DNA of 64,000 nucleotides from Halisarca cf. caerulea. Taxonomy: Eukaryota; Porifera; Demospongiae; Chondrillida; Halisarcidae. The notes below the pieces were generated by a model. The model worked only from the letters and a program-made list of their open reading frames with translations. It was not told the DNA's origin and searched no databases. The stretch spans positions 26,001 to 90,000 of the forward strand of contig CAUJGJ010000451.1 of assembly GCA_963170055.1 (NCBI GenBank), written 5' to 3'. Shown in pieces: positions 41,731 through 53,056 of this stretch. The position numbers were made by a program, and so were the translations under genes. Within the stretch, counting starts at the first letter, position 1. Each line of letters opens with the position of its first letter.

Positions 41731-42362
41731 TTAATCACCTGTGATCCCACCATTCTTTCCCACAATTTTTGGTAACACTTTGAAAGTGTGCTGGATGTAG
41801 TTGGCGCATTTCTCCTGTGTCATCTCTGTTTCCAAAACAGGGAAATCCCATCCACCAGTTCTTTTTTGGTGAGTGGCTTTACATGTCTTGCAATAAAATA
41901 CTTCATTTCCCGCCATACTCTTTCTATGGGGTTGATGTCCGCACTGCTTGTAGGTGTTTGCCACCACTTGATCCACTTAGCGTGGTGGAAGTCCTTTGCA
42001 ACCCAGGACGAATATTTTGGATCATTATCTTGCACGAACCAATAGTTTTCATCACACATGCACCATGCATCAAAATCCCAGCCCAAACATGTACTTTGCC
42101 AGGATGCTTTGGTTTTGGCTTTATTACCCACTCCTTTCCTACCTCCACCCACATGGTTGTGCAGTGCCGTATCAACTGCACTGAACTCTTGTCTGTCCAC
42201 AGAATATTGTCAAAATTGTCTCCATTTACAAGTAGCTTCTGCACAAAAGCCTTTCTCTTTATTTTGTTTGCCTCTAAAATCGTAGGCCCCAACCTTGTCT
42301 TTACCATGTGATGATGTAGCTCCAGCGATGTGATCTCGTCGTCTTCTTGAGCTGTTTTTCTA
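41731..42362 (-). pseudogene. Tc1-like transposase, catalytic part (split by LINE)
   Basis: Read from 42362: KTAQEDDEITSLELHHHM, VKTRLGPTILEANKIKRKAF, then ILWTDKSSVQ (first catalytic Asp), KVHVWAGI, FVQDNDPKYSS (second Asp) and DINPIERVWREMKYF (catalytic Glu), ending EKCANYIQHTFKVLPKIV. All three DDE residues are kept but spread over three frames by small indels. Its N-terminus lies beyond the LINE at 44449-44667. Confidence 0.75.
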
Positions 42363-42368
42363 TAAAGG

Positions 42369-44442
42369 TATCAGGTATCAGGTATCAGGTATTCTTATTT
42401 AATCTGGGGAACCTTTAGCCGGGGGCTACTATAAGTGGCACCCAGAAAAGAAAAAAAGAAGGGGAAAAGGGACAAAGGCAAAACACAAAAGAAACACGAA
42501 GAAAGTACAAAGATTCCAAAAAATTGAGATGCAGCAAAAAAGTAAAATAAAATGAGAGATCAGAATTACAAAACAATAAAAATATTCAATCAGTTTTGGG
42601 GGATATAATAACCATTGTCAATGAAATAACTAAAGGTGATTGGTGTGTGAAAACACACGCATGTTGTGTACAGAAATACTGGAGTAATCATTCAAAAAGT
42701 GATTTACACATAGTCTTGTGAATACCCGAAAGTCTGCACAGCATCGTATGTTGTTTGGAAGAGACCGCCATATGGATGCGCCGGCAAAACTAAATGCCTT
42801 CTGGCCAAGGGAAGTACGCAAGCGTGGAAGATTTAATTGAGAAGTTGAAGATGCTCTAGTATTATAGTGAGAGGTTGGAGTGGAAAAAAGGTTGCTAAGA
42901 TAAGTAGTGATTGTGAAGATACGCATTTGTGTATGGTTTGGGCCAAGTGAATTTTCCGTCTAGCAGAGAGAGTTGATATACCTAATTCTTTACGGGCAGA
43001 AGAAGCAGAATAATCTCTACGTTTGTAAAGGACAGTTCTACATGCAAAGTTTAAAAGTGTTTCTAACCGATGGCTTTCCTCTTTAGTGCAAACAGACCAC
43101 ACATAGTCACAATAGTCAAATAGGGGAAGAATGTATGTTTTGAGGCAGAGAAGAAGAAGAGGCCTAGAGAGAAACCAAGAGAGGCGGCGTAGAAGGCTGA
43201 GACTACGAGTATACCTTGTTACAAACAATCTCAATATGATCACCCCACGATAAGGTATCATTTACTACTACTAAATTTGAATTTATGAACCTGCTCAATG
43301 TCTACAGTTTCTACTTTGAGAGCTAGTTTGTCACTAACTTTTTTTCTTCAGTGCAGAGTGAATCAACATGCTTTTGGTTTTGGAGATGTTTAGTTTTAGG
43401 CCATTTTGTTGTAACCACAAATTTGCTAAATCAAGAGTGAGTTGGAGAGAGGAGTTTAGTTCCTGAATATTATCACTAATTAGGAAAATGGTTGTGTCAT
43501 CTGCAAAAAGTACGGTGGAATTTGATGGAAGAACAGAAGGCAGGTCATTTATGAAAGCAGAAAAAAAGGGTTGGTCCTAGTCTGGAGCCTTGCGGAACCC
43601 CATTGGTAGGGAAGCAAAGAATTTTCAACACGGGTTTGATGGCAACGGTTAGAGAGATAAGACTTAAACCAGGCAATTGTGGAAGGAGACAGACCGAGGT
43701 GAGAGAGTTTCCAAAGAAGCAAATCATGATTTACAGTGTCAGAAGCCTTGGAAATGTCTAAAAACACTACTCCCACATATTTCTTGTTATCAAGCCTTTA
43801 TACCATTGGTCAAGGCAAAAAAGAAGAGATTGCGTAGAGTGATTTTGTCGAAAGCCAGATTGAAATGGGAATAAAGGATCATTTTGGTTTAGATGTGAAG
43901 AAAGTGTTTTTGGACATGTTTTTCAAGAAGTTTACTGGCAACAGGAATAAGAGAGATAGGACGATAGTTTGAAGGAGTGGTTCAATCACGTGATTTATGT
44001 AATGGAACAATAGAAGCACATTTCCAGGCTTTTGGAAAGGTTGAAGAAGCAATGGAAGAATTTATAATCACGCAAAGGGGTTCACAGATGACAGAGCGAG
44101 CGTCAATTAAGGCACAAGAAGGAATGTTATCAATACCGGTAGTACATGTACGTTTATGAGTAGCAAGATTATCCTTTACCAAATCTGGGGTGGTCATAGA
44201 GAGCTTGAAGATGGGAGGGGTAAAAGGTCGAGGAGGGGGTGGAGAGTCAGAACTAGGAGCAAAATTAGAAGTTAGAGCTAACAGATGCAAAGTGATTGTT
44301 AAGTGTATTTGCTATTGTGACAGGATCGCTGTTAAAGGATGACCATGAACTAGAAGAAGACAAGGATGTAGCAAGCTTAAGAGTATTCCAAATTGCTGAA
44401 GGTTGTGCATTTTTTTGGAAACGTCTATGAAAGTAATCATAT
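42369..44442 (-). pseudogene. CR1-like LINE, 5'-truncated, with GATACCT tail
   Basis: A 2074-bp insertion. Reading from 44442: FHRRFQKNAQPSAIWNTLK, TCTTGIDNIPSCALIDA, FPKAWKCASIVPLHKSRD, then RT blocks VVFLDISKASDTVNHDLL, GSARLQTRTNP (decayed GVPQGSVLGP) and FADDTTIFL (catalytic Asp pair). The C-terminus includes LPLFDYCDYVWS and HYNTRASSTSQLNLPR with SIWRSLPNNIR, the usual tail of jockey/CR1-type LINEs. The 3' end is a short tandem repeat of GGTATCA/TGATACC. TAAAGG flanks both sides. Several frameshifts make it inactive. Confidence 0.8.
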
Positions 44443-44448
44443 TAAAGG

Positions 44449-44667
44449 ATGCCATCTGCGGTGTTATTAAAGGTGACCGCCCTCTTTTCTATGCTGATAT
44501 TGAAGTCCACGTCCAGTATTTCACCGATAAATCCATTTTCTCATGGTCAACTGTGATACTTCTCTTCCTTCTGTCCGAAGTCGCGCTACAATTTGGGCAA
44601 CACCATTGCCTTTGACCCGCAAACGAGCAATACGGTCCCTTAGATAAACAGAAGGACGAGATTTCAT
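44449..44667 (-). pseudogene. Tc1-like transposase, N-terminal part (split by LINE)
   Basis: Starts MKSRPSVYLRDRIARLRVKG at 44667 and continues NGVAQIVARLRTEGRRSIT, a helix-turn-helix region. One internal stop precedes the LINE junction. Removing the LINE and one TAAAGG copy puts this part in frame with the fragment at 41731-42362. Confidence 0.65.
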
Positions 44668-44729
44668 TTCTTCTTCAACATTTCCGAACGAATTATTATT
44701 GTGTCACTAAATCGAATGTATTAATATTA

Positions 44730-45215
44730 CCGTATAGCGGGAAATTTTCCGGGGTAAAATTTTTGCAAATGGCTCATTTCCCAAAATTTGTGGATAATAC
44801 TTTCGCGGATCAATATCCCTAAAATTCAGGAGGCCATTCCTTTTCTTAGGCAATTGGTAGGAAAGTAGCTTTTGAGTGTATTGTGTGAACGAAATGGCAC
44901 AAGTCGAAGCCGTTTACACCATTTACACTTCAGTAGAAGATTTGAGGTTACTTTTGCTTTCTAATGGGCTATGAAACTTTCATGTGTGCACTCTCTGCCT
45001 GATCGTTTCGTTTAAAGAAGGGAAAAAGTGACGTATAGCATGACCAGCTTTTCGAGACACTGCAAAAGAACAATGGTGCAGGGGTCTAGTGTGTACGTAC
45101 TATCTGAGCCCGACGTAACTGTGGATGTACATGTCTAGTTCTAAGATTTTGCAGATTAAAGATTTCACGAATGTTGGGATATCCGCGAAATCTTCGAAAA
45201 TTTCCCGCTATACGG
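44730..45215. mobile_element. TA-flanked miniature element, CCGTATAGCGGG ends
   Basis: A 486-bp element with perfect inverted ends CCGTATAGCGGGAAATTTTC and TA on both sides. A short frame starting MAQVEAVYTIYTSVEDL lies inside. Confidence 0.85.
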
Positions 45216-45446
45216 TATATCTACCAGTGTGGAATGTATATTAAAAGGTCGCTCATTCTGCTAATTGATGCGTGTAACCGCGCTTGACCATATGTGTTTA
45301 AGTGTGTGCTTTGTGCGTTCAGGAAGGTAACCTAATTCTAATCAGTATAGTAAGTTTTCTCTTTTTTTTTACCTTGATGTAGTTTCTACATGGGGCCAGT
45401 ATGTGCCCTGGTGCCAGTGGGAATGATGCACACAAATATATATATA

Positions 45447-45482
45447 CTAGCAGGTAAGCCCGCCTTCGGTGGGCTCACCTGC
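45447..45482 (-). repeat. Strong hairpin ending in CTAG (possible Helitron 3' end)
   Basis: On the minus strand AGCAGGTGAGCCCACC pairs with GGCGGGCTTACCTGCT around GAAG. The arm ends in CTAG followed by T, as Helitron 3' ends do. The hairpin is directly at the end, without the usual spacer, so the call is tentative. A helicase fragment on the same strand lies 0.9 kb upstream. Confidence 0.35.
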
Positions 45483-45995
45483 TACGTCACGACGTATGTA
45501 TTGTCGTATCATGTACATTGTTGCATTGTGTGTATTGTTGAATTGCATGAGCAATGACTGTAAACAATAATTATTGTGTTTCCAGGAATGCCAATTGTGT
45601 ACTATACAGTTGCAGGAGTAGTTCATGTATTATAATATGAGAAATAAATATACAAATTTTAAAGGATTAGTGCAAAACTTCTTTGTAGACAATATTTCTA
45701 GTTACCGAGTGAAGCGAGGTTGATTACTTCTGCTGTGCAGGGACCTGATCTCTCGTTTGGCCTGTGTGGCTGTACAAATTGGTAATTTTGTCCCATTTCT
45801 GTTTATTTCATTAATGAAATGCTCGTTTGTCAAAGCGTTTGTGAGTGAGGCATGTCAATGCTTGGGTTGGGGCGCGGATAGAGAATACCTTTTGGTGAAA
45901 GCAATTTGCAGTTGGAATTTTTTAGTGGGTGGAAGGAGAGTCTGGTGTACATGCATGTTGAAGCTTCTCCCCTGCCCCCCACTGGATAGAACCCT

Positions 45996-45996
45996 G

Positions 45997-46073
<77 letters not shown>

Positions 46074-46131
46074 CATGTGTGTGTGTGTGCGTGTGTGTTT
46101 GTACATGTCATATGTGTGTATGTGTGCATGC

Positions 46132-46201
<70 letters not shown>

Positions 46202-46233
46202 TATGTGTGTGTTTGTACATGTCGTGTGTGTGC

Positions 46234-46267
<34 letters not shown>

Positions 46268-46285
46268 GTGTGTGTGTGTGTGCGT
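45996..46285. repeat. (GT)n microsatellite block
   Basis: Long GT runs broken by short variants such as TTTGTACATGTC. Long Val/Cys and Thr/His frames here are artefacts of the repeat. Confidence 0.95.
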
Positions 46286-46329
46286 GTGCGTATTATCTAT
46301 AGGCTTGATCGCGAGGTTCTGCACTTATT

Positions 46330-46570
46330 TGTGCACACCTAGTAATTCTGCCTGGTGCATGCATCACTAATGATCGCGTTACATGATCCACTCCTTGGTG
46401 GAACATACAGCATCCCATGGCAAAAACATGGAGTGCTCAAGTCAATGTCTACTTCTTGCAGTGTTTGCCCTTGTGCTTTACTAACTGTCATTGCAAAACA
46501 GGGTTGAATAGGGAACTGCAGTCTTTTGAACGGGAAAGACAGCTCACTATCTGAGGGGATTCTATCATAG
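46330..46570 (-). pseudogene. Helitron/PIF1-type helicase C-terminal fragment
   Basis: A single frame on the minus strand reads RSYDRIPSDSELSFPFKRLQ, then PCFAMTVSKAQGQTLQEVDI, then STPCFCHGMLYVPPRSG and a stop. This matches helicase motifs V-VI of PIF1-like proteins (recalled pattern: AFAMTINKSQGQTL, and HGQLYVALSR). The final ALSR is changed to PPRS, which removes the arginine-finger context. Everything upstream of the fragment is replaced by a dispersed repeat at 46570. Confidence 0.7.
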
Positions 46571-46990
46571 CTGCGCTGTTCTTGCGCCGATGTGATACGC
46601 CGATATGTCTCAGTCTACCCTTTGCCTGCCCACCCTGAACTCTTGTATTTAGTCACATGGAGGCGTTGCGCCTTAGCCGTCAAGACAATCGTTCGTCTAG
46701 TCTTCCACCTCCCCTAAACTCTGGCAATAAGCAGAATTCGAAGGGTTGCGGTTTTGTGAAGTACATCTAGTCTCCGGAATACTGCATACGCATTCTGTAA
46801 ACGCTTACGAAAACATGGCGTCTTTTCCACACGGAGAAAATTCTTGTGGCGCTCTTTTCGGGTGGGGAGAATCGCCTTCCGTCTACTCCACTATGACACT
46901 CCCCATGAGGCTCGTAGAAAGTGTGCTGCTTTTCATGTTGATCGCACTTGAGCTGCGGGAGGAGACAAATTCAGCTCTACGGAAATATAT
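46570..46990. repeat. Dispersed duplication, copy 2 (unoccupied)
   Basis: Homolog of 12745-13960 without the 759-bp insertion. Its uninterrupted site reads ATGGAGGCGTTGCGCC at about 46660-46675. Confidence 0.7.
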
Positions 46991-47003
46991 ACATATATAC
47001 ATA

Positions 47004-47193
47004 CAGTGAAACCTCTATTAAAGGACACCTCTGAAATGCAGCCACCTCTTATAACAGGACACCACTGCTCTGTCCCATTTGAAATCCCTCACACTGATAC
47101 ATGTACATTTATAACCTATGAAATAAGGACACCTCCATATTCAGGACAGCTTACTGTGGTCCCAATGGTGTCCTTATTATAGAGGTTTCTCTG
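47004..47193. mobile_element. TA-flanked miniature element, CAGTGAAACCTCTATTA ends
   Basis: A 190-bp element with ends CAGTGAAACCTCTATTAAAG and the complement of CAGAGAAACCTCTATAATAA, both next to TA. The interior is rich in GGACACC words. Confidence 0.8.
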
Positions 47194-47199
47194 TATGTA

Positions 47200-48560
47200 T
47201 ATATATAGACATTGATCGTTCTGGACATTCTGGTCACTTTTGGTGAAAAGGAATATAGGGTGGCCTTCTGGCGGCCCAGTAATGAATTAGCTGGGATGTT
47301 GCAGTCTGTGGGCCTTCATCAACTGATGAGGTCCCCACAGACTTTGTTTTATTGATGTAAATGGTGGAGTCACAACACATGTACACATTGTGTGGTAGTC
47401 AATCAATTTTTGTGGAGATTTGTACTAAGGTTCTTTCCACCACCTGGCAGATGATCAGATGTAAGTACAGAGATGGAGCACTCAAATCCTTAAAACAAGC
47501 TTTCCCCATGTGAGAATTAATGTACCTGCTGTATGCCGTCGATATTTCTCCACAACAATCCATGCATATGAAGCGAAATTCATCATATATATTCTAGCTC
47601 ACACTAGTAAACTAGGTATATCATAATTTTTATAATCTTGACTTTTTAAACCAGAGAGGTGATGAAGATCCCACATTTTGCTAAGGCATGCACTCGAGAG
47701 GCACCCCAGTGTGCTCAGTTATTACTTTCAGTTACTGCTATATACAGTGGGACCCTGTTAACCACATACCCTCCGGACCAGGCAAAATTATCCCATTATC
47801 CAGAATATTCCTTTATCCTGGACGTACATTCCTGCTATGCCAATAGTGGGGACAGTCTTTGTGTATACTAAAAGTATGAATGCATGTACAGTAACTATAT
47901 AAAAATATGCAGTGAATTGAATAGCATGTTTTAATTGGGAATTTTATAGAGGAAGCAAGCAATGTTATTGATTTTTCATTGCAGGGTAGGTATAACTGAC
48001 TTTGATTAACTTGTGTTTACAGTGCTATCTTATTATAATGGAGGTAGGCCGATTTTTTGTTCGCACTAATCTAACGAACTGTGCGAAGAATTCACAGCGG
48101 ACTTTTACCAAAGTTCCTAGCGCTATTCGGTGGGTGACCTCGAAGGGGTTTCTTTCCATTTGCTTGCGAAATGAAGGATTTTAGAAATTTGCCTGTACTT
48201 GGCTATGAGGTGCCTTATTTAGTTTACGAACGAAAGCGGACAAATATATGACTTTTCCTTTACAATCCTTTGTCCGGTAACTCCTCCTAGGAAAAGAAAG
48301 CGATCACTTTACGGCCACCATAGATTATCGATACGACAATCGGAGAGTGTTATTAACTATATAGCGGAAAGAGATCTCTTCGAAAAACATGAGCGGCTAT
48401 AACCTGCCTCAGGGAGATCGGCCATTTTCAACAATGTGTGCGGTATACGGAATTTTTCAGGGAATACACGATACGCTGCACTGACACGCATGCGTGGCCA
48501 AACTTGAACATTCTACAAAATAACTGATTCATAAAGACGACAGAGAACACACGCAGTCAA
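47200..48560. other. Stretch with one element end and an unsupported exon-like frame
   Basis: CAGTGGGACCCTGTTAACC at 47748 is the left end of a Tigger-like element whose right end type occurs at 51968. A frame starting VMKIPHFAKACTREAPQCAQ at about 47660, after an AG, may be an exon but has no matching donor. A frame MEVGRFFVRTNLTNCAKNSQ begins at 48039. Neither is supported enough to call. Confidence 0.35.
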
Positions 48561-48639
48561 TGAAAATTGGGCTATAGCACCAATGCAACAAGTATGTGTA
48601 GCACAATACTCTAATTCCATCCGTATAGCAAATCGTAGT

Positions 48640-48735
48640 GGGATGTGGTGTGTGTGTGTGGTGTGTGTGTATATGGTGTGCGTATGTGCGTGCGTGTGTG
48701 TGTACATGTGTGTGTATGTGTGTACATGTGTGTGC

Positions 48736-48779
<44 letters not shown>

Positions 48780-48962
48780 TGTGTGTGTGTGTGGTGTGTG
48801 TGTGAGAGAGAGGAAGAGAAAGAGAGAGAGTGGTTGAGGGAGGGAGGGAAGGGGGACCGAGGGAGAGATGTGTGAGTGGGTACATGATTCTGTGTATACG
48901 TGTGTGTGGGGGGGAGGGGAAGGGAGGGAGGGAGAAGTATGAAAGATGTGTGTACGTGTGTC

Positions 48963-49028
<66 letters not shown>

Positions 49029-49101
49029 TGTGTGTATGTATGTGTACCTGTGCATGTGTTTGTGGGTGCGTGCGTGTGTGCATGGTGTGCATGCATGCGT
49101 G

Positions 49102-49132
<31 letters not shown>

Positions 49133-49215
49133 CTGTGTGTGTGTATGTATGTGTACCTGTGCATGTGTTTGTGGGTGCGTGCGTGTGTGCATGGTGTGCA
49201 TGGTACTATGGAAAC
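48640..49215. repeat. GT-rich and purine-rich microsatellite block
   Basis: GT runs interrupted by AGAG/GGGA-rich segments (48800-48860 and 48905-48940). The segment around GTATGTACCTGTGCATGTG occurs twice, about 113 bp apart (49035 and 49148). Confidence 0.95.
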
Positions 49216-49660
49216 ACGATAGGTTTTTGTTTCATGGATCCTAGTAATTAAATAATATAATCCATTTTATTGACTGTTGCACCATAGACCCTCAGTTTGG
49301 CCTGAGGGTCTACGGTTGTACACAAACTTGAGCTGCACAAAATTCCCCATGCATGGGAAGTTGCCCACATGCACTGGCTGGAGTTGTCCTCAATTGGTAC
49401 GTACCAATTTTTTGAAATTAAGATGAAACTGCAGCTTTAGTGGTTCTGTGAAGTGTTTGTAGATTATACAATGTCCTATCTCCTCTACATGAGTGTGGGG
49501 TTTTGAATGCAATACAGTATATTATATATTACAATAATGCAGTCAATGAACAATAATGCTTGAAATTTCAGTCATGTGTCCACCTTTGAATTAATTTCTT
49601 GTAAAAAGCACAGCAACTTAATTGCCATGTAATTAGAAGTTAGCATGCATACATTATAAG

Positions 49661-49850
49661 AATTCTGAAGATTGGGACAATCCAGGCATTACAAGAACAG
49701 GAAACATGGATAGCATTAACTGATGCAGCTGTTAACTTAAAGCACCTAGTGCATGTAAAATCAGTGGGTGAACGTACCATGATTTTGTATACATTGCCAA
49801 TAGAGCCTGGTGTTGACTGTCCTAAGAGATACACATATATATTATTAGAT
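49661..49850 (+). CDS. Exon-like open frame, gene unknown
   Basis: After an AG at 49660 a 63-codon frame runs KIGTIQALQEQETWIALTD, then HVKSVGERTMILYTLPIEPG and PKRYTYILLD before TAG. Its composition looks like real protein and it lies upstream of, and on the same strand as, the exons at 53618-57907. The donor at 49850 (GATTA, GTAATA) would create a stop if joined directly to 53618, so an intervening exon or a separate gene is needed. Confidence 0.35.
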
Positions 49851-49859
49851 TAGTAATAT

Positions 49860-51000
49860 GAACTGCTATACTCTGCATTAAGCCATTATAAAGTAAGGAA
49901 AAAACCAAATGAGGACAATTGTCATCGGTAAATTGAGCAGTCCTAGCCTCACTCTTACTGTACTGTATATGCAGTTAAACACTTGCGAACACCTGCCATT
50001 TATATGGTTTCAAACTAAAATGGAACTTGACAATGTATGATGCATGGGACATCTTGGGGATCATTAAAGTTTACTTCCCAATTACAGAGCTTGCAACCAA
50101 GGTGTCCTGATTTCCAGGGTTGTCCAAATACATCATTACAACAGAATATTCTGTGTACAGGTATCGAAGGAAAACGTATGCGTATTTGACAACATGCAGT
50201 GACATATTGCACAAACAGACAAAATGGGGGGGGGGTATTGAAGCCATGAAAGCTGAGTAAAACTCTTAAAAAGGTAAACGCTTGTGCTTTTCTCTATTAC
50301 TTCTGCATGTTAATGGAACACAGGTGTTATTGCCTGGGAATACTATATTGGGAACTGAAAGTCTGTCCTGATTCCCGGAATACAGAGGTGCTCATATTTT
50401 GCAGATATCAAAGTACACAATTCAATGTCCACTCATATAATTACTAGAAATTGCTAAACGTGTCAAACAACAATAAGACAATTAAACATAAACATGCATA
50501 TACATTTCTTGTCAATCAGTGTAAACCATAGGTTTGAGGTATGTATGTTGGAGGGGTTAAGACTGGACAGATGAGATCCACTTGCTGTAAAATCTACTTA
50601 TTACTGTAGACTATTATTTAAGAGTGTTAGTATTAACTTAAAGATGGTTTAAGGTGTGGTTCCTAACTGGAAACAGCTGCAAGGTCTTGACAAGCACTTG
50701 GTACCCTCGATCACTGGTTCTATTCTAGATGGGTCAGGTTCTGTATATAACTCTTTTTGGCAGTAGTTTATAGTGAAGTCCTTTTACATGACATCACCCC
50801 AATCAATGCATGCTGTAGTCCACTCATGAACATGGACTGCAATAATGTCTCTGAAGCCACCTCTCTTCACAACCTGCGTGCATGATTGTGTGTTTGCTAA
50901 GTCTAATAATTACCTCAAGTGTATAATACAATTATAGTGTGCACAATGTAGATCTTATGCATGCAATTGCTTTCATAGCAGTTGCTTTGCAAGGCACTCA
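49860..51000. other. Stretch with ambiguous open frames on both strands
   Basis: At 50015-50212 both strands are partly open: a minus frame with GHLGCKLCNWEVNFNDP and a plus frame with YDAWDILGIIKVYFPITEL. Neither has convincing splice borders. G run at 50226-50235. Confidence 0.3.
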
Positions 51001-51024
51001 ATAGTTCATGCATGTACCTCCCTG

Positions 51025-51361
51025 TGTGTGGTGTGTGTGTGTGTGTGGAGGGAGGGAGAGAAAGGGAGAGAGAGGTATGAGAGGTGTGTGTGACTGTGTA
51101 AGTGTGTATGTGTGTACGTGTGTGGGGAGGGGGGAGGGAGGTAGGGAAGGAGAAAGGGTAGGGGGAAGGAGGGAGAGAGAGAGGTGTGTAAGGTGTGTAT
51201 ATACGTGTGTATGTGTACGTGTGTGGGGGAGGGGAGGGAGGGAGGGAGAGATGTGAGAGGTGTGTGTGTGTGTGTCCGTGCACGCGCGTGCATGTCTGTG
51301 GTATGTGCGTGTGTATGTGTGTATGTGTGTGCATGTGTGGTGTGTGTGTGTGTGTGTGTGT

Positions 51362-51433
<72 letters not shown>

Positions 51434-51436
51434 TGT

Positions 51437-51504
<68 letters not shown>

Positions 51505-51525
51505 TGCATGTGTGTGTGTGATTGT
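51025..51525. repeat. GT-rich and GGGA-rich microsatellite block
   Basis: Alternating GT runs and GGGAGGGA segments; the module GTGTGTGGGGAGGGG-type followed by AGAGGTGTGT occurs three times between 51040 and 51260. Confidence 0.95.
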
Positions 51526-51727
51526 ACATGTGATAATCGAAAGCAGCTTTGAAGCAATTTTGAATGCAACAACTGCACTTCATGTAACTACTATACACGT
51601 GACATAAGGGTTACACCCGTGTGCATGACTAACTAACTAGCTTACTACGAGCTTATTCTTGATATAGACATTACACTCAAATCAATTGATTAATTTAGTT
51701 GATACAACCTCTTCACTTGATATAAGG

Positions 51728-51790
51728 GTTGCACCCGCCCCTGAACTAGGGGGGAAGGTGGCCGAAGGCCGCCTTCTCCTCTAGTTCTTA
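51728..51790. repeat. Palindrome AACTAGGGGGGAAGG
   Basis: AACTAGGGGGGAAGGTGGC pairs with GCCGCCTTCTCCTCTAGTT around CGAAG. Resembles the GAAG-loop hairpin at 45447 in loop and GC content. CTAG followed by T again occurs at its end. Confidence 0.6.
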
Positions 51791-51834
51791 TAAGCAGAAT
51801 GGTTTATATACCCTTTGAATTTGGAATCCTTATT

Positions 51835-51968
51835 CCTTTATCCAGACTATTCCTTTAAATGGTTGCTTCACTACAGTGCATATATACAGATGATTCCGTA
51901 CTTAGAGACTACATTCCATTAACCAGAATATTCCTTTAACCTGTATGTGATTAAGTGGGGCCCACTGT
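51835..51968. mobile_element. Right part of a Tigger-like miniature element
   Basis: Ends GATTAAGTGGGGCCCACTG followed by TA, with inner ACCAGAATATTCCTTTAACC words. The matching left-end type is at 47748. Confidence 0.5.
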
Positions 51969-52111
51969 AAGTGTACAGTGAACATGCATTTTTATGTGCT
52001 AAGAATGCAAAGTTTGGAGCTTTGTTCTCATCCCTGCATGGAAGCTGCAGTGCCTATCCTTAACCCACAGCCTGCATTATAATTTGGGAACTCTGTGACC
52101 TGGGTATTTAG

Positions 52112-52358
52112 ACCCTGTATCAGACTACGGTTAATGTCACATGCATGCTTGATTTGTACTGATCTTGGCAATAATGGGTTATTCCCCCTTGATCTTCCAC
52201 TTGAATGTGTGGTAATATCTGCTCTGCTTCAGCTAAGAACAGCTCTGTTGGCTTGTGAGAGGAGTCATGGAGTGCCTTTGGAACACATGGAAGGCATTCC
52301 TGTGATAAAAAATGATTTGATTTTGTATGAAGAACATTGGCAGAATCTCTCAGTTTAA
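52112..52358 (+). CDS. Exon-like open frame, gene unknown
   Basis: After AG at 52110-52111 a frame runs to TAA at 52356: LICTDLGNNGLFPLDLPLEC, SALLQLRTALLACERSHGVP and EGIPVIKNDLILYEEHWQNL. It looks like folded-protein sequence but I cannot name the family. It may be a terminal exon (stop used) or may splice at TCA/GTTTAA, a weak donor. Confidence 0.4.
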
Positions 52359-52489
52359 AATGGTCGTTTTCATTAGCGCTTGCCCTGTACTCATACTGTA
52401 ATCATTTCTTAAAATATTTCAGTGACAACATAAAGAATGCGATAGACGGTAGGGATATATTCCAAGTATACTGTTTAATCCTCTCACAG

Positions 52490-52605
52490 GAGTAGATTGG
52501 CATAGGGCTAGACAGGGTTACTGTACATATTCCTTCACCCTGTAGGCTAGTGCTATGTATATGGCAGTCTGTGTATACTACAGTATGTAGGAATTTGTGC
52601 ACGGC
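52490..52605 (+). repeat. Palindromic repeat family PAL, fragment
   Basis: GGCATAGGGCTAGACAGGGT and the core arm TATGTAGGAATTTGTGCAC remain; the leader is missing. Confidence 0.5.
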
Positions 52606-52619
52606 ATCTATTTGACATA

Positions 52620-52830
52620 ATCAATGGCATTCTAGCTAAGTAAAATAGTAGATTTTGTTTTTTGAGACACGAAGGCAATAGCTACAAGCGAATGCAGTAG
52701 CTTTCGATAGAGAAGGAGAGATTGTGTCCAATCTTGAGTTGCTTTGTTTTTGTAGAACTACGCAAAGGGGAGAGGGGAGAGTATGCATGCATTGGATGGG
52801 AAGAAGACAGAAGCAGTTTTCAAACATATT
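52620..52830 (-). repeat. Dispersed repeat with MF(Q/E)NCFCLL frame, copy 2
   Basis: Inverted homolog of 14290-14500; frame starts MFENCFCLLPIQCMHTLPS. Confidence 0.5.
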
Positions 52831-53027
52831 GATGCCTTTTAACCTTTTAAGGTCATTCTCCTGCCTACTTCATTTGATCTTTACCCGTGCTAGTGTTTGT
52901 TACTATTTTTAGCAGCATAACATCTTACGACAGGTGTAAGAAGCCATACAACATCCAGAAGGATGGTGTTCAACAGCTATATGGACAGTGGTCATAAGTT
53001 AGACAGACCATTACCTATCTTTCTTGC

Positions 53028-53056
53028 CCCCCCCCCCCCCCCCCCCCTCCCCCCTT
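53028..53056. repeat. Poly-C tract
   Basis: A run of about 19 C, one T pair, then more C. Similar tracts lie at 55743 and 35519. Confidence 0.9.

Noticed and set aside
45830..46370. Long Val/Cys and Thr/His frames (also at 48.5-49.2 and 50.9-51.6 kb)
   Set aside because: They are produced by GT/CA microsatellites, open in several frames on both strands.
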